Below, in pieces: positions 43,748 to 55,053 of a stretch of DNA of 64,000 bases. This DNA is from Candidatus Nitrosocaldus sp. (GTDB taxonomy: Archaea; Thermoproteota; Nitrososphaeria; Nitrososphaerales; Nitrosocaldaceae), in assembly GCA_025054855.1 (NCBI GenBank), contig JANWZS010000001.1, positions 4,583 through 68,582 on the forward strand, written 5' to 3'. The notes beneath the pieces are model-generated. The model was not told the DNA's origin. It was given only the letters and a program-made list of their open reading frames with translations, and made no database searches. How positions within the stretch are numbered: the first letter of the stretch is position 1; the number at the start of each line of letters is the position of its first letter. A program made the position numbers and the translations under genes.

Positions 43748-45100
43748 TCACCTTGCAAACTCCTGCATCATACTGCTCACATAGCATATACCATCCAGCA
43801 CGTTCCTCACACTAGTGAACTCATTCGGCGCATGTATGTTTGCATGTGCTGGTGAGCATCCAGTCCATACTGAGTTCATCTTCAGTATCTTGGTGAATAC
43901 GTAGTCTGGTCCAGATGCCCACGAGTTCGGGAATATCGATGGCTTTCTGCTGTAAACGCTACTTGCTGCAGAGGCTACTGCCTTCACTATCCTCGCATTG
44001 GGGTTGGTCTTTGAAGGTTCCAGAGAGCCCAGCATAGTAACCTCGACATCCGTGAAGCCCAGGCTGCTTATATGATCCTGCAGTCTCCTGAAGAGTTCCT
44101 CTGGCCTCTGATCATACACCAGCCTAAAGTCTACCTTGGCGAGAGCCTCGCTAGGAAGGACTGTCTTTGAGCCAGAGGCTACGTAGCCAGAGTATATACC
44201 AGCGATGTTGCACGTCGGCTCGAACAGTAGCCTCTTGAGTGCCACCTTGCCCTTGACCTTGCCTATGAACTCCCTCACGCCATAATCCTTCTTGATACTC
44301 TCAACATCGTACTCCAGACTCTCTAGCAGGGTGAGATCATCCTTCGTTGGTACCCTGACATCATCGTACCAGCCCTTGACCATTATCCTCCCATCCCTCC
44401 TGATGCTGTTGAGCAGCCTTGTGAGTGTCCATGCGGCGTTAGGTGCTATGGGGGCTAGGGATGAGTGCATGTCCACAGATGCTGTCCTTACCCTGAACTC
44501 GACGTAGAGCAGGCCCTTGAGACCAGCGTATATGTTGGGTGAGCCAGAGGGGTTGAGTGAGCCATCGAAGCATACACAGGCATCCGCCTTGAGCATATCT
44601 GCATGCTCCTTCACGAACCCTGGGAGGTGCACTGATGATACCTCCTCCTCTCCCTCTATGAGCACCTTCACGTTGAGGGGTAGTGTGCCATTCATATCCA
44701 GCATGGCCTTCACTGCCTTGACCAATGCTATCACATTACCCTTCGAGTCTGCTGCACCCCTTCCATGCACCTTATCATCGGTCACTATCCCAGAGAAGGG
44801 GTTGTAGCGCCACGCATCCAGTGGCTCTGCTGGCTGCACATCGTAGTGCCCGTAGAAGAGCAGTGTCCTATCGCTCTCGCCCTTCGCCTCACCGTAGACC
44901 ACTGGATTACCCTCCTCAAGCCTTATGATCCTGCTCTCCAGCCCAGCATCACGCATTATCCCATTGAGTACGCCAGCACACTCGTCTATCCCTATACCCT
45001 GCGCAGATACGCTTGGGTGCTTTATGAGGCTCCTTAGATCACCGACTATGTCATCCCTGTTCTCCCTAACGTACTCCCTTAACTTGTCGATCACTAGCAT
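43748..45100 (-). CDS. M20 family dipeptidase / amidohydrolase
   Basis: The protein has 450 residues. The co-catalytic metal site is read in LLFYGHYDVQPAEPLDAW, HGRGAADSKGNVIAL and LIEGEEEVSSVHLPG, typical of M20 peptidases (DapE/ArgE/CNDP type). An internal dimerisation domain fills the middle, and a His near HAPNEFTSVRN completes the site. It cleaves dipeptides or N-acyl amino acids; the exact substrate is unclear. Confidence 0.92.
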   Translation of the reverse strand: MLVIDKLREYVRENRDDIVGDLRSLIKHPSVSAQGIGIDECAGVLNGIMRDAGLESRIIRLEEGNPVVYGEAKGESDRTLLFYGHYDVQPAEPLDAWRYNPFSGIVTDDKVHGRGAADSKGNVIALVKAVKAMLDMNGTLPLNVKVLIEGEEEVSSVHLPGFVKEHADMLKADACVCFDGSLNPSGSPNIYAGLKGLLYVEFRVRTASVDMHSSLAPIAPNAAWTLTRLLNSIRRDGRIMVKGWYDDVRVPTKDDLTLLESLEYDVESIKKDYGVREFIGKVKGKVALKRLLFEPTCNIAGIYSGYVASGSKTVLPSEALAKVDFRLVYDQRPEELFRRLQDHISSLGFTDVEVTMLGSLEPSKTNPNARIVKAVASAASSVYSRKPSIFPNSWASGPDYVFTKILKMNSVWTGCSPAHANIHAPNEFTSVRNVLDGICYVSSMMQEFAR

Positions 45101-45210
45101 GATATATGGTGCGAGGAAGTTAACTTAATACTTTGCCCTTGCCCCAAGGGATATATTTTATTGTTCGAGGACCAGATATAAATAATATATCGATGAATTG
45201 GGGATAGTGC

Positions 45211-45224
45211 TTAATGAATTAAGC
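45211..45224. promoter_or_regulatory. Palindrome upstream of the HPS gene
   Basis: The bases cttaat-ga-attaag are a near-perfect palindrome with a 2-base centre, about 60-70 bases above the start codon. A TATA-like aatttatata follows at about 45246. An operator is possible but unproven. Confidence 0.4.
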
Positions 45225-45282
45225 CTAACATGACATAAGAATTAAAATTTATATAATTCGAGATGCTAATGATACGTGAGGT

Positions 45283-45936
45283 ATGGGCAAGGCACTGCTC
45301 CAAGTTGCGCTGGATGTCACTAGGGTTGAGGATGCACTGAGCATAGCTATGATGGCCAGGGAGAACGGTGCTGATATGATAGAGGCTGGTACGCTCCTCA
45401 TAAAGAGCGCTGGCATCACATCCGTAAAGAGCATAAAGCAGGTCTGCAGGGACATACCAGTGGTTGCGGATATGAAGGTGCTGGATACTGGTGCAGAAGA
45501 AGTTGAACTAGCAGCGAGGAACGGTGCCGATATAGTCACGGTATCTGCACTGGCACACGATAGAACCATACTGGATGCTGTTATAGCAGCAAGGAACCAT
45601 GGTGTGAAGATAATGGTTGATTTTCTGCATGTGAGTGATCCCCTAGATAGGGGTATGGATCTGTGCGAGTTGGGTGTGGATTACATATGCATACACAGGG
45701 GGATAGATGCTGTAAAGGCTGGAGCGATGCGTATGGATGAAGTTATGAGGATCGTCAAGGCTCTCAGCAGTTCATGCAACATACCAGTTGCTGTTGCTGG
45801 AGGCATAGACGACTCGAATATATGTGAGTTGGTAAGGGCAGGGGCAAAGGTACTGGTCATAGGCTCGTACATAACCAGATCTGCAGATGTTGGAAGGACT
45901 GTGAGGTGGGTCAAGAGGTTCATAGATAGTGCATAA
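45283..45936 (+). CDS. hxlA: 3-hexulose-6-phosphate synthase
   Basis: HPS joins formaldehyde and ribulose 5-phosphate; in archaea it usually runs in reverse to supply ribose phosphates. The sequence starts LLQVALDVTRVEDAL, with ADMIEAGTLLIKSAG, VVADMKVLDTGAEEVELAARNGADIVTVS (metal-binding Asp-x-Lys region) and VAVAGGIDDSNICELVRAGAKVLVIGS, the orotidine-decarboxylase fold. It fits the absence of a classical pentose-phosphate route. The start ATG has gaggt upstream and a TATA-like element about 28 bases upstream. Confidence 0.92.
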   Translation: MGKALLQVALDVTRVEDALSIAMMARENGADMIEAGTLLIKSAGITSVKSIKQVCRDIPVVADMKVLDTGAEEVELAARNGADIVTVSALAHDRTILDAVIAARNHGVKIMVDFLHVSDPLDRGMDLCELGVDYICIHRGIDAVKAGAMRMDEVMRIVKALSSSCNIPVAVAGGIDDSNICELVRAGAKVLVIGSYITRSADVGRTVRWVKRFIDSA

Positions 45937-45938
45937 CG

Positions 45939-45962
45939 AATTGATTAATTAATTAATCAATT
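45939..45962. promoter_or_regulatory. 24-base AT palindrome just after the HPS gene
   Basis: The bases aattgattaatt and aattaatcaatt form a perfect palindrome beginning 3 bases after the stop codon. It contains no GC-rich stem, so it is not a bacterial-type terminator. It could end transcription or bind a protein. Confidence 0.5.
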
Positions 45963-46164
45963 GATTAGTGAAGGAATTAGCGAATATTGGTAAGTATACA
46001 GGTCATCTGGGGACCTGTAAGATATGTATGGAGTTTATATGACTACCAGCATATACATGCTGCTGGCAGGAGTAACCGGTCGATAGCTCTATCTAGGGCT
46101 CATGCCACGTATGAAGTAAGTCGCTATGCTGCTGATCATTGATTTTGCTTGCTGTGCTGCCCTG

Positions 46165-49087
<2,923 letters not shown>

Positions 49088-49183
49088 ATCTTACCTACCC
49101 CCATCCTCTCTTTTATCCTATTCGTTACAATATGCTAGGAGGTGCACATGCTAGCGATAATATATATATTAGGTTGTATGCTG

Positions 49184-49354
49184 TTAGCCTCCTCCAGTGG
49201 TAGCATCGAATAGGCAGCAACTGCAGCCCTCCCTCTCACCACAGTAGGGGCACACGCATGAGCATGCCTCTATAGCATTGCCACATATATCACAGAAGAC
49301 CATCTCTGCCCCATCCGCATCAACGTCCGTCTCTGCGCTGGGATCATCATCCAT
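49184..49354 (-). CDS. Small zinc-ribbon protein
   Basis: From an ATG at 49354 the 56-residue product contains VFCDICGNAIEACSCVCPYCGEREGCSCC, several Cys-x-x-Cys knuckles typical of zinc ribbons. The upstream part of the open frame is not conserved in character, and a gcttttaaatat box lies about 27 bases above the chosen ATG. Role unknown; RNA polymerase or ribosome association is common for such proteins but not shown here. Confidence 0.65.
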   Translation of the reverse strand: MDDDPSAETDVDADGAEMVFCDICGNAIEACSCVCPYCGEREGCSCCLFDATTGGG

Positions 49355-49471
49355 GCTATTACTAGCCAACCACTTGCTTTTAAATATGTTCGCCCGGGCA
49401 CCTGAAAGAACCATATGCCTAACCCTCATGAGACAGGAATTCTGCATATTACCATGAAGTTAATACATGTT

Positions 49472-49714
49472 TTATGGTGTGTAGTTGCATGTAGTTGCCA
49501 CGCTCTTGAGTTCTGTGAACCTTACAGAACCTTCAGGTACCTCGCCCTGCATCTGCTTCAACCCGACTATACTCTCCACCAGCATAAGGTGCTCCCTGCA
49601 TACAACACCTACCATGTACTCCCCAGAGCCATCGATTATGGAGATTATGTGTGATGGTGGGTTGCTGCATCTCCTGAACCCTCTCCTTATACAGCACCCA
49701 TCTGGTATAGGCAT
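49472..49714 (-). CDS. Small protein of unknown function
   Basis: The 80-residue product has two Cys-rich spots: a CC pair near residue 7 with another Cys at 16, and VVCREHLMLVESIVGLKQM. The CREH motif with a Cys pair could bind zinc, as in a degenerate finger. It lies on the minus strand beside the zinc-ribbon gene. No family is recognised. Confidence 0.5.
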   Translation of the reverse strand: MPIPDGCCIRRGFRRCSNPPSHIISIIDGSGEYMVGVVCREHLMLVESIVGLKQMQGEVPEGSVRFTELKSVATTCNYTP

Positions 49715-49790
49715 GCATCATCTACCTCCCCTCCTACTTTTATCCTTATCTTAAGACTATTATTACTCGCATGTATATTCGTAGGATTGT

Positions 49791-50459
49791 ATGAGGATTG
49801 GTGGTAGGATGTTCTATCGCAAGGGTAGCGATATCCAAGATATACTGCTGGAGCACTTGAGTGTTGTGATGGATACGCTGAGAAGCTTCAAGAGCATGAT
49901 AGATGCGCTCATTGCACTTGATCTGGAGAAGGGCAAGGGCTACCTTGCCATGGTCGATGAACTGGAGACGAAGGCTGATGGTGTGCATAGGGAGAATGTA
50001 ATCAAGGTATGCAAGGGCTCGTTCTTTGCCTACATGCGTGAGGATATACTAACGTTCATGGAGCGTGTCGATGATATTGCTGATAGTGCAAAGGAGGCAT
50101 CCAGGGTGCTGATGATCAGGAAGGTACCAGATGACGCACTGCTCAGGTTCCTCAACGCAAACACAACAGCATACATAGACGGGAGTATGGAGACTGTGAT
50201 GCGCCTCATTGACCTGGTGAACTCTCTGCATGAGAAGAGGGAGATCATACTCGAGAGGGTGAAGAGGGTTGAGCAGAGCGAGGAGAGTGTAGATGCCATG
50301 AAGAGCACTGTACTGCACGAACTCTACTCCAACAGTACATATGATATACTTACTGTGATACAGCTCAAGGAGTTCATACAGCTAGTTGATAGGATCGCTG
50401 ATAGTGCAGAGGATGCAAGCGATGTCATAATACTCATGCTTGCAAAAGGGTATGCATGA
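49791..50459 (+). CDS. DUF47/PhoU-like phosphate transport regulator
   Basis: The protein has 222 residues, all helical. The repeated blocks VDELETKADGVHRENVIKVC, TFMERVDDIADSAKEASRVL and EFIQLVDRIADSAEDASDVIILML are the PhoU-like metal-binding helices of DUF47 (TIGR00153). Such proteins accompany PiT transporters and adjust phosphate uptake. It overlaps the transporter gene downstream by up to 20 bases. Confidence 0.88.
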   Translation: MRIGGRMFYRKGSDIQDILLEHLSVVMDTLRSFKSMIDALIALDLEKGKGYLAMVDELETKADGVHRENVIKVCKGSFFAYMREDILTFMERVDDIADSAKEASRVLMIRKVPDDALLRFLNANTTAYIDGSMETVMRLIDLVNSLHEKREIILERVKRVEQSEESVDAMKSTVLHELYSNSTYDILTVIQLKEFIQLVDRIADSAEDASDVIILMLAKGYA

Positions 50460-51369
50460 TATAGCAGTGCACGCATTGGATCTGATCCTACTGCTCTACA
50501 TAGCGTTCGTCTTCGGCATAAACAACGCAGGCATAACTGTAATGGGGATGCTGGCCTCTGGCTTCAACTACAGGAGGAGTGCAGGAGTGGCAGTGCTGGG
50601 GTTCATGACCGGGGCGTTGCTTGAGGGCTGGAAGATGGGCGGTGTGATTATGCTGGAGGATCACATTGACACTGTTACATATGCAGTCACAGCAGCCATG
50701 CTCTCCATCTTCTCGCTCCTGAACATGCCTGTGAGCATGGTGAATATAATGTTTGCAGGTTACGTTGGGGGTGTAGCCTCTACCTGCCCTATCCCTATCG
50801 GCCATGTAGCGTACGTTATAGCAGCATGGATCATAGCCCCATTCATAGCGCTCATCGCAACAATGGCCATCTACCATCTCATACTGAGATCTACAGCGTT
50901 GCTGAGCCTTGCAAATCTCTCCAGGTTCTATTCCATTATGATGCCACCTGCAGCATTCTACGCATCATATGCTATAGGGGCGAACAACCTAGGGCTACTC
51001 TACTCAATGGGTGGTGGGTACACTACGTATGGTATCTACATGATGCCTGCTGTACTGGCTGTATTCTCTGCTGGTGTCATGATGGGCAAGGGCGTATCGA
51101 GGTTCCTGAGCGAGGATATAGTTGGTTACACCCCTGCTACAGTGCTGAGCGGGATATCTGCATGCTCAATCATACTCTGGGTATCAACACAGATACGTAT
51201 ACCACTGCCCTTCTCACAGATGCTCATAGGCTCGCTCATAGGTATCAACATGGTAAGGAGGCCCCATGTGTACAATAAGCGCTCGCTGCTCCTACTCGTA
51301 TCATCCTGGATAGGGTCTACGCTGCTGAGTCTCACTATAACATCTGTAATCACGATGACTATGGCGTAA
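50440..51369 (+). CDS. PiT-family inorganic phosphate transporter-like protein
   Basis: The protein has 309 residues and about nine membrane segments. The two inverted halves carry FVFGINNAGITVMGMLASGF and AIGANNLGLLYSMGGGY in the place of the PiT signature GANDVANA, so the second Asp is Asn in both. The pairing with DUF47 directly upstream supports a phosphate (or related anion) permease. An in-frame ATG at 50452 is an alternative start that still overlaps the upstream gene. Confidence 0.82.
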   Translation: MQKGMHDIAVHALDLILLLYIAFVFGINNAGITVMGMLASGFNYRRSAGVAVLGFMTGALLEGWKMGGVIMLEDHIDTVTYAVTAAMLSIFSLLNMPVSMVNIMFAGYVGGVASTCPIPIGHVAYVIAAWIIAPFIALIATMAIYHLILRSTALLSLANLSRFYSIMMPPAAFYASYAIGANNLGLLYSMGGGYTTYGIYMMPAVLAVFSAGVMMGKGVSRFLSEDIVGYTPATVLSGISACSIILWVSTQIRIPLPFSQMLIGSLIGINMVRRPHVYNKRSLLLLVSSWIGSTLLSLTITSVITMTMA

Positions 51370-51488
51370 TGGTGTATTGACCCATGTTGCTACAAACAAT
51401 AAAAATATGTGTATTCATCATCCTCAACCAGCCCGTATACGGCAGTTCATACCTTCGATTCATCGTGCCTTATTGGCTGCTTGCCAGA

Positions 51489-51764
51489 TCAACGCTTTCT
51501 AGCCACTATGGTATGCGTCTTTGTGACGTACCACCTTATCTTATCCTTGAAGCTTGGCCACCAATCGAGGAACTTGTCTGCATCATCGCTCTCGAATATA
51601 AGGAATCCATTGTACTCGGTCCCCCACGCATGCACATACTCGCCGACGAGCCTTACGCCCTCTGGGATGCTCCTCTTCAGCTCGTTCCACTCCCTGCTTG
51701 CCTTCGATGCCTCATCGTTACTCATGCTCTTGAACTGGTAGAGTACTAGGAATGCTGTAGCCAT
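51489..51764 (-). CDS. Small dimeric alpha/beta-barrel protein, DUF3303-like
   Basis: The 91-residue protein has a ferredoxin-like alternating pattern: FLVLYQFKSMSNDEASKASREWNELKRSIPEGVRLVGEYVHAWGTEYNGFLIFESDDADKFLDWW. The WG block with LIFESDDAD is typical of small stress-type or DUF3303 proteins that act as dimeric barrels. No catalytic residue is obvious. It stands alone near the PiT locus. Confidence 0.6.
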   Translation of the reverse strand: MATAFLVLYQFKSMSNDEASKASREWNELKRSIPEGVRLVGEYVHAWGTEYNGFLIFESDDADKFLDWWPSFKDKIRWYVTKTHTIVARKR

Positions 51765-51823
51765 GGGTGGATATCGATGCGCATGTTATTAAGCATTGTG
51801 CATATGCATCCATCGCTCGCTGA

Positions 51824-52360
51824 CTAACTAGACAGTGCCAGTATACGCTTGCGTATCCTTCCTAGGTCAGTGACCCCTATCATATCTACGATGGTGTTGA
51901 TCTGGGCTCTGAACCTGGTAACCTGATCCATGCTAACCGTCAGAACAGCATCCCTTCCAAGTGAGCCTACTATCCTACCACTCTCATCCATACCATTAGC
52001 CCATAGTGCTAGAAGTGACTGCCCTGCTCTGTGCCCCTTCGAGTCCCTGCCAGCGAGCACTATGCACCTTATCCCCTCGTTGGCCGTGACGTACCTGACT
52101 AGAGCATCTATGCCCTTGTTCTCAGATAGCAGCCTACCAGCTATGGCTATATACTGCATGATATCTGACCTCGATACCTCGAGCAGGAGATCCATGCTTG
52201 ATAGAGTGCATAGTGCTATGCTGGAGTTGGTGTTGCCCATGAATACATCATGCCTTATCGGTAGTATGATCTCGCATGCCTTGCCAGCTATATCGGAGAG
52301 GAGCCTCCCCAGGCCCATGGTTGGTATGTGAAGCATTACACTATAAAATATTGCCTTCAC
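51824..52360 (-). CDS. MtrA-like protein (methyltransferase subunit A domain)
   Basis: The protein has 178 residues. IRCIVLAGRDSKGHRAGQSLLALWANGMDESGRIVGSLGRDAVL followed by VTRFRAQINTIVDMIG matches the C-terminal core of MtrA, the corrinoid-binding subunit of methyl-tetrahydromethanopterin:coenzyme M methyltransferase. No other mtr gene is here and the species is no methanogen, so it may be a stand-alone corrinoid or pterin-related protein. The upstream region carries an additional conserved helix. The ATG overlaps the downstream gene by 4 bases. Confidence 0.65.
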   Translation of the reverse strand: MKAIFYSVMLHIPTMGLGRLLSDIAGKACEIILPIRHDVFMGNTNSSIALCTLSSMDLLLEVSRSDIMQYIAIAGRLLSENKGIDALVRYVTANEGIRCIVLAGRDSKGHRAGQSLLALWANGMDESGRIVGSLGRDAVLTVSMDQVTRFRAQINTIVDMIGVTDLGRIRKRILALSS

Positions 52361-52740
52361 AGGCCCCAGGATACCTTCTTGGTCACACTGACCTTTATGA
52401 ACGGTGCCTCGCCCTCACCCCAGGGTTCCCTCCTGACCCACTCGAACCTGCTGTAGAACAACCTGTATATCTCCCTGAACTCCTCCCCACGCTCCACTAT
52501 CTCCGCTGTACCCTCGACCATCACAGCCCTGTTCGGCCTGTAAGTATCTATGACGAGTGAGATGCTCCTATTCCTCAGCACATTCCTGAACTTCCTGGTA
52601 GCGTAATCGGTTGCTATGTAGAAGTGGTTGTTAGAGAAGATGTAGCAGACTGGCACCACATGCGGTCTACCATCTGAACATGTTGCCAACCTGCACACCT
52701 CATGCTTGCCTATGAACTCCAACTCCCTCTCTGTGAACAT
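52357..52740 (-). CDS. Pyridoxamine 5'-phosphate oxidase-fold flavoprotein
   Basis: From the ATG at 52740 the product has 127 residues: FTERELEFIGKHEVCRLATCSDGRPHVVPVCYIFSNNHFYIATDYATRKFRNVLRNRSISLVID. This is the split-barrel fold that binds FMN or F420 in PNPOx-like proteins. The frame is open to 52857, but that stretch lies inside the tRNA-Ser gene and a tatatt box precedes 52740. It overlaps the MtrA-like gene by 4 bases. Confidence 0.82.
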   Translation of the reverse strand: MFTERELEFIGKHEVCRLATCSDGRPHVVPVCYIFSNNHFYIATDYATRKFRNVLRNRSISLVIDTYRPNRAVMVEGTAEIVERGEEFREIYRLFYSRFEWVRREPWGEGEAPFIKVSVTKKVSWGL

Positions 52741-52787
52741 ACACGTATGGTATGCACTGCTAGTAATATAGGTTAGGATCGATGGGA

Positions 52788-52922
52788 CGCCGGGGGTGGG
52801 ATTTGAACCCACGAGCCCTTGCGGGCACAGGCTAACTATTCTTTGTACTCCAGGCATGGGCTTGGCTTACATCAGTATCACTGCCATCCAAACTGCCCCC
52901 TACCAGACTAGGGTACCCCGGC
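52788..52922 (-). tRNA. tRNA-Ser (GGA) with two introns
   Basis: GCCGGGG pairs with CCCCGGC plus discriminator G, and a long variable arm (CCC, GCAA, GGG) marks a class II tRNA. The mature anticodon stem CAGGC/GCCTG with loop CTGGAGA (GGA, Ser) only forms if two introns go. Intron 1 (37 nt, 52856-52892) interrupts the stem between positions 29 and 30: central helix GGGC/GCCC with 3-base bulges AGT and ATG and inner TTGG/CCAA. Intron 2 (14 nt, 52834-52847) is at 37/38. The 84-nt product is a normal tRNA-Ser. Confidence 0.88.
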
Positions 52923-53018
52923 ATACCTCATCTATTCACTCTCTCCCTCTACCTACCTCCATACATAAATACGATTCCTTTAGCAACGGTTTAATAGCCA
53001 TGTGCACCAATGACAGGT

Positions 53019-53342
53019 ATGAGCACGAAGTGGAGTTGTGCGATATGCTCTAAGCAGATAGCGTGGAGTGAGCTGTTCACATTCTACTCAAAGGGCGCTG
53101 TGCACTTCACATGCTTCAGGGACTCTGTTATGGGCAAGGATGGTAGTGATGAGGCGAAGGCCCTTGTGGATGCCCTAGAGCATGAACTCAGGATGATAGT
53201 TGCGTACAAGGGCTACATGCCAATGGTGAAGAGCGATGAGGCTAGGAGGCTTCTGGAGGAGAATGAGAAGGATGCTGAGAAGCATGCTGCCCTACTGACC
53301 AAGCTCATAGACAGGCGTGTACTGCAGGGTGCTGGTAGTTAG
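53019..53342 (+). CDS. DUF2175 zinc-finger-like protein
   Basis: The 107-residue product begins STKWSCAICSKQIAWSELFTFYSKGAVHFTCFRDSV, with two Cys pairs (CAIC and HFTC) around a WELFTF-like core, the DUF2175 pattern. The rest is helical. A ggtttaatagcc box lies about 25 bases above the ATG at 53019, so I chose it over one 9 bases upstream. Function unknown; probably binds zinc. Confidence 0.75.
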   Translation: MSTKWSCAICSKQIAWSELFTFYSKGAVHFTCFRDSVMGKDGSDEAKALVDALEHELRMIVAYKGYMPMVKSDEARRLLEENEKDAEKHAALLTKLIDRRVLQGAGS

Positions 53343-53372
53343 TGTGCCATAGCACATAACCCATTCACACAG

Positions 53373-54386
53373 CTATTCTTCCTTACTCTTACCCTTACTC
53401 TTCCAGGCTCTAGGGTACGTGTTTGGCCTCATTATAACACGCTTGAGCGTAAACGCTATACCCCTATCTGCCTCAGCTATCTCCTGTGCAGACATCACCG
53501 CCTCTGCAAGCGCAACGAGTTCACCTTTCAGTGTGTATACACCTACCAGGTCACCCCTCCTGAGGTCCCTGGATACCCTGAGTACACCTGGTACTGCAAG
53601 CTGTGCACCATGACATAGAGAGTCCACCGTACTATCCCTTACAACCACGGCCTTCACATGCTGCAGTGCATACTCTACAGGCTTGATCATGCTCCTCAAC
53701 CTCTCCTCTCTACCCTCCTCCCTCCATAGCATGTACGCATCGTATAGATCGTGCAACCTCACCATATCATCCTCATCCAGCATGCTGACCCTGGTCCTCC
53801 TCAACTCCACCATGCTTGCACCAGAGCCGAGCACCTCCCCTATATCGTATATGAGCTTCCTAACGTACGTACCTGCCTGGCATAGCACACGCAGTAGGAG
53901 TAGCCTTCCATGCTCCTCAACCAGTTCCAACTCGTATATCCTCCTTATCCTCACCTCCCTCTTCACGGATGACCTCTGAGGAGGCCTCTGGTATATATCG
54001 CCTATGAACATCCTCATGGTATCGTGCAGTGTACTGCTGGGCACACTCGCATGCAGCCTTGCTATTGCGTAGTACTCCTTGGGCCCTAGAAGGAGTACGG
54101 TGAGTGCCTTGGTAGCCTCCCCAACCCCTATTGGTAGCAGGCCAGTGGTCGGAGGGTCTAGCGTACCGCTGTGCCCTGCACTCTCTACCCCGAGCATCCT
54201 CTTAACCCATGCAACGACCTCATGGCTGGTCGGTCCTGCTGGCTTGTCGAGTGCTATCAGGCCGTAGTCTAGGAGCACATCCATAGGTCTAGAGAATGGA
54301 GGGTAGCCGTGATGCTCATCAGTAACATCATCATCTATACTCAGTAGGTTGTTGAGCTGGGGTAACTGCTCATAACCGTGCATCAT
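53373..54386 (-). CDS. cbf5: Archaeal H/ACA pseudouridine synthase Cbf5
   Basis: The protein has 337 residues. GLIALDKPAGPTSHEVVAWVKRMLGVESAGHSGTLDPPTTGLLPIGVGEATKAL carries the catalytic Asp of the TruB family, and REVRIRRIYELELVEEHG and GTYVRKLIYDIGEVLGSGASMVELRRTRV follow. The C-terminus holds a PUA domain (GAQLAVPGVLRVSRDLRRGDLVGVYTLKGELVALAEAVMS), typical of Cbf5/dyskerin. It modifies rRNA or tRNA with guide RNAs. It overlaps the kinase gene upstream by 17 bases. Confidence 0.94.
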   Translation of the reverse strand: MMHGYEQLPQLNNLLSIDDDVTDEHHGYPPFSRPMDVLLDYGLIALDKPAGPTSHEVVAWVKRMLGVESAGHSGTLDPPTTGLLPIGVGEATKALTVLLLGPKEYYAIARLHASVPSSTLHDTMRMFIGDIYQRPPQRSSVKREVRIRRIYELELVEEHGRLLLLRVLCQAGTYVRKLIYDIGEVLGSGASMVELRRTRVSMLDEDDMVRLHDLYDAYMLWREEGREERLRSMIKPVEYALQHVKAVVVRDSTVDSLCHGAQLAVPGVLRVSRDLRRGDLVGVYTLKGELVALAEAVMSAQEIAEADRGIAFTLKRVIMRPNTYPRAWKSKGKSKEE

Positions 54387-55053
54387 GCCCTCCCTTACCC
54401 ATGCCTCTGATCAGATGCCCTACTATATTGCATGCTATATCTATAACGCTCTCTGCCTCAAGGTCATCGGTGCTTATGACGAAGTCGAATACATGAGTAT
54501 CCCTGCAGAGGTCTATGTTGTACAGGCTCCTGTAGAGCCTCTTGTTCCTCTCATCCCTTATGGTTACTATACGTAGTGCCTCCTCATAAGGTATAGCATC
54601 CCTGGCAGACATCCTCTCAGCCCTCTTCTCCCTGGAGCCCTTGAGCAGTATCTTCACCACTTCCGATTCACTCTCCATCAGCCAAGGTAGCGTATAGCTG
54701 GTCACTACAACACCACCCTTCCTCACCAGTGCCATGAGTCGATCATCCACATACCTATCGAACTCTGGGTTCGATTCTCTCTCCTCGAGGAACCTTATAC
54801 CATGCTCCCTATCCCACCAGTCACTCCCAGCATGCATGTAGCCCCTGGCTATGGCAAGCTCCTTCAGTATATCACCGCCAGAGTAGTAGCGTAGATTGAA
54901 CCTATCTGCTATCGCCTTTGCCACGGTGGTCTTGCCTACCGCAGGTAGGCCAGATACTATTATGGATAGCCTCCCCCCCATACCTTGAACTGATGCTCCA
55001 GCCATATCTAATTTACTCTTCTTGCTCCTCTTGCCCGACTCATCAACTACCAT
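54370..55053 (-). CDS. cmk: Cytidylate kinase, archaeal type
   Basis: From the ATG at 55053 the product has about 227 residues. The P-loop VSGLPAVGKTTVAKAIADRFNLRYYSGGDILKELAIARGYM is that of CMP kinases, and RDAIPYEEALRIVTIRDERNKRLYRSLYNID matches the family's C-terminal substrate region. The start overlaps the stop of the DUF106 gene as TGATG, which decides this start over the longer open frame to 55128. Confidence 0.9.
   Translation of the reverse strand: MVVDESGKRSKKSKLDMAGASVQGMGGRLSIIVSGLPAVGKTTVAKAIADRFNLRYYSGGDILKELAIARGYMHAGSDWWDREHGIRFLEERESNPEFDRYVDDRLMALVRKGGVVVTSYTLPWLMESESEVVKILLKGSREKRAERMSARDAIPYEEALRIVTIRDERNKRLYRSLYNIDLCRDTHVFDFVISTDDLEAESVIDIACNIVGHLIRGMGKGGHDARL

Noticed and set aside
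52741-52857. Longer start of the PNPOx-fold gene
   Set aside because: That part is the intron-bearing tRNA-Ser gene read as protein; homology starts at the ATG at 52740.
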